DNA of 43,922 bases from Gammaproteobacteria bacterium. GTDB lineage: Bacteria > Pseudomonadota > Gammaproteobacteria > Steroidobacterales > Woeseiaceae. A program made the position numbers and the translations under genes. The notes below the pieces were generated by a model, which saw only the letters and a list, made by a program, of their open reading frames with translations, did no database searches and had not been told where the DNA came from. Shown piece by piece: positions 42,566 through 43,922 of this stretch. Numbering within the stretch: position 1 is the stretch's first letter; each line of letters begins with the position of its first letter. Location: positions 1-43,922 of the forward strand of contig JAADHU010000040.1 of the NCBI GenBank assembly GCA_013151645.1. The letters run 5' to 3'.

Positions 42566-43726
42566 TTACGGCAGGTGACGAAGGAAGACCTCCGAGCGCG
42601 TGTCGTCGCTGTGATAGCCGGTATCCGCCGGTGCTACCTCGTTCCAGGCAACCAGGAAACCGTTTCCCCACGACCTGAGCGCAGGGATTAGCGACTGCGA
42701 TCGGCTGGCGGTTATGCGGCTCGCCGCAGAGACTGCTTCGCCGCTTGTATCGAATATCTGAAAATACACGTCATACGGACCGTTGGTGTCGTCCGACCAG
42801 GCAAGACCAAATTGTCCGTCGCGAGGTGCCAGATAGGCGCCGATCGACGCGCCTGCAGAACGGGTGATCCGTTGCGGGGAGGCGTCGACCAAGTGATTCA
42901 ATCGCTGTGTCGGTGCCACCAGCAGGTAGACTTCCTGGTTACCATCGCGTTCGTCGAACCAGGTAATGGCCGCAACCCCGGACGTCATCACGAGATCCGG
43001 GTATTTGGACGCGAAGCCATCGTCGCGCGTCAGGCGCGTCAGCGCGACCTTCCCATCGTTCAGTGAGGCAAGAAAAAGCTCTTCCGCCTGCGTGTCAGAA
43101 ATTGCGTCGAATACGATGTACGCTACGCCGTCGTCGTCAATGGTGGCATTCAGATTCCACGTCGTGGGACCGGCTGGCGCAAGCCTGACCGGGCTTGCCA
43201 ATGCGCGGCCGTTTATGTCCCACCAACCTCCCATGACATACTCTTCTCCCGACGTACTTTTCTCTACCCACGCGCAGAAAACCCGATCTCTGTAGGTACG
43301 CAATACCGGGATGCGCGACTCACGGTCCTCGTCCGTTACAGGGAATTGCCAAACCAGTTCGTCCCCACCGTTCCAGAATCCAATTTGCGCCTGGTGTGCT
43401 CCCCGTGCCGATTTTTCGTACCAGGCCAGACCAACGCCGCGACCAAGTGTGTCGATGGATGCCTCATAGGATTGCTCGGGTGAGTCTGTGAGCCGATACT
43501 CCGGGGAGTCGGGCATGCCCGTCGTATCCACGAGGCGCAAATAGATTTCGGCATTGCCATCGCGGGTGTCGTACCAGGCAACGGCCATCCGTTCGCCGAC
43601 GGGTGCAAGGCTGACCTCAAACGCACCAGAATGGCTTTGACTCACCTGCTGCAACCCGCCGGCGTTGCAGGCCGCCAGTAGCAGCGAGGCTGCACATGCC
43701 GTCAGGCGCGGGATTTCTTGCGCCAA
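42566..43726 (-). CDS. Lipoprotein with propeller-like repeats
   Basis: A 386-residue protein with a lipobox (LLAAC, C20). The mature part has repeated blade-like units with a W-[YFS]-[DEN] turn and [IV]YLRLVD-like strand: AVAWYDTRDGNAEIYLRLVD, AITWFDERDGNQEVYLLVA, GLAWSDDTNGPYDVYFQIFD and FLVAWNEVAPAD. They suggest a six- or seven-bladed beta-propeller like the Asp-box sialidase-type or WD40-type folds; the ligand is unknown. The TTG start at 43726 has a strong GGAGG six bases upstream, inside the end of the preceding gene (25-base overlap). No family was recognised with certainty. Confidence 0.75.
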   Translation of the reverse strand: MAQEIPRLTACAASLLLAACNAGGLQQVSQSHSGAFEVSLAPVGERMAVAWYDTRDGNAEIYLRLVDTTGMPDSPEYRLTDSPEQSYEASIDTLGRGVGLAWYEKSARGAHQAQIGFWNGGDELVWQFPVTDEDRESRIPVLRTYRDRVFCAWVEKSTSGEEYVMGGWWDINGRALASPVRLAPAGPTTWNLNATIDDDGVAYIVFDAISDTQAEELFLASLNDGKVALTRLTRDDGFASKYPDLVMTSGVAAITWFDERDGNQEVYLLVAPTQRLNHLVDASPQRITRSAGASIGAYLAPRDGQFGLAWSDDTNGPYDVYFQIFDTSGEAVSAASRITASRSQSLIPALRSWGNGFLVAWNEVAPADTGYHSDDTRSEVFLRHLP

Positions 43727-43922
43727 AACAGGCCTCCACCAAGCAGCACTACCAACAGCACGACCATCCAGCGAATCGTTTCTTGTTCAAGCGCCTTCTC
43801 CGGTGGTGAGTCGTCCGCAGCAACCGTCTCGACAGGGTTGTTTTCCTTTGCCAGGTACTGTCTTAATTCCTGCGACTCGAGGGTGGGAGTTGTTATCGAT
43901 GATGGTCCCGCCACCGGCCCGG
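43702..43922 (-). CDS. C-terminal tail of a protein with a membrane anchor (partial)
   Basis: The reverse strand is open from the window edge (43922) to 43702, giving at least 72 residues. The end is a membrane helix (IRWMVVLLVVLLGGGLFW) followed by RKKSRA, so the protein is anchored at its C-terminus with its bulk outside the cytoplasm. The preceding segment is acidic (LEQET). The Gly run follows the helix, not precedes it, so it does not fit a GlyGly-CTERM signal. Without the rest of the protein no function can be given. Confidence 0.55.
   Translation of the reverse strand, partial: GPVAGPSSITTPTLESQELRQYLAKENNPVETVAADDSPPEKALEQETIRWMVVLLVVLLGGGLFWRKKSRA

Noticed and set aside
43702-43780. 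GlyGly-CTERM (rhombosortase) signal at the right edge
   Set aside because: The Gly run lies after the membrane helix instead of before it.
1-43922. tRNA, rRNA, CRISPR or insertion sequence
   Set aside because: No cloverleaf-like, repeat-spacer or transposase sequence was seen by reading; a covariance-model search could still reveal small RNAs.

Overview
The window reads as a continuous, gene-dense chromosomal segment from a gammaproteobacterium. The gene order (yggS-proC-yggT-yggU, tonB-algH-ruvX-pyrB after gshB, pilG-pilH-pilI-pilJ-chpA, ampD-ampE, LPS core genes) is what is seen in Xanthomonadales, Chromatiales, Woeseiales and Pseudomonas-like lineages, and the protein sequences fit that range. 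No phage, plasmid, CRISPR, rRNA or tRNA signal was seen.

Layout. 1-2732: lipopolysaccharide genes (a GT9 heptosyltransferase-like protein, Kdo kinase KdkA and an LpxL-type acyltransferase). 2796-7204: envelope proteins (a secreted AstE/aspartoacylase-like metallohydrolase, the lytic transglycosylase MltD, a four-helix membrane protein and an L,D-transpeptidase). 7264-8676: the nucleosidase PpnN. 8677-9912: a loose region of small genes with regulatory palindromes, including a CRP-type site placed exactly at -41.5 of a predicted promoter. 10141-13091: stress proteins (HtpG under a heat-shock promoter, MsrB, a lipoprotein FKBP). 13100-14998: an OmpA-like protein and a membrane coiled-coil protein in one operon. 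15168-16312: an alpha/beta hydrolase with a possible leader ORF, convergent with an HU-type protein across a shared terminator. 16497-19519: yggS-proC-yggT-yggU-DUF4426.

19605-23091 holds three consecutive PilT-family ATPases (PilT, PilU and a third paralogue). A 153-bp multi-hairpin element sits between the first two. 23198-29641: a thioredoxin-like protein, then a minus-strand run gshB, apbE, tonB, algH, ruvX, pyrB, pyrK. 29992-39259: the type IV pilus chemosensory operon pilG-pilH-pilI-pilJ-chpA-chpC-like, which pairs functionally with the retraction ATPases. Two long poly-G tracts lie inside pilJ and chpA. 39304-42533: rsmE, then ampD-ampE-btuF-like. 42566-43922: a propeller-like lipoprotein and the C-terminal tail of a protein cut by the window edge.

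The main themes are envelope and peptidoglycan maintenance and surface motility with its control circuit. The most unusual points are the third PilT paralogue, the hairpin element, the poly-G tracts, a four-cysteine PyrK subunit coupled to pyrB, and the CRP-like class II promoter ahead of undescribed small genes. I found no clearly new multi-gene system.
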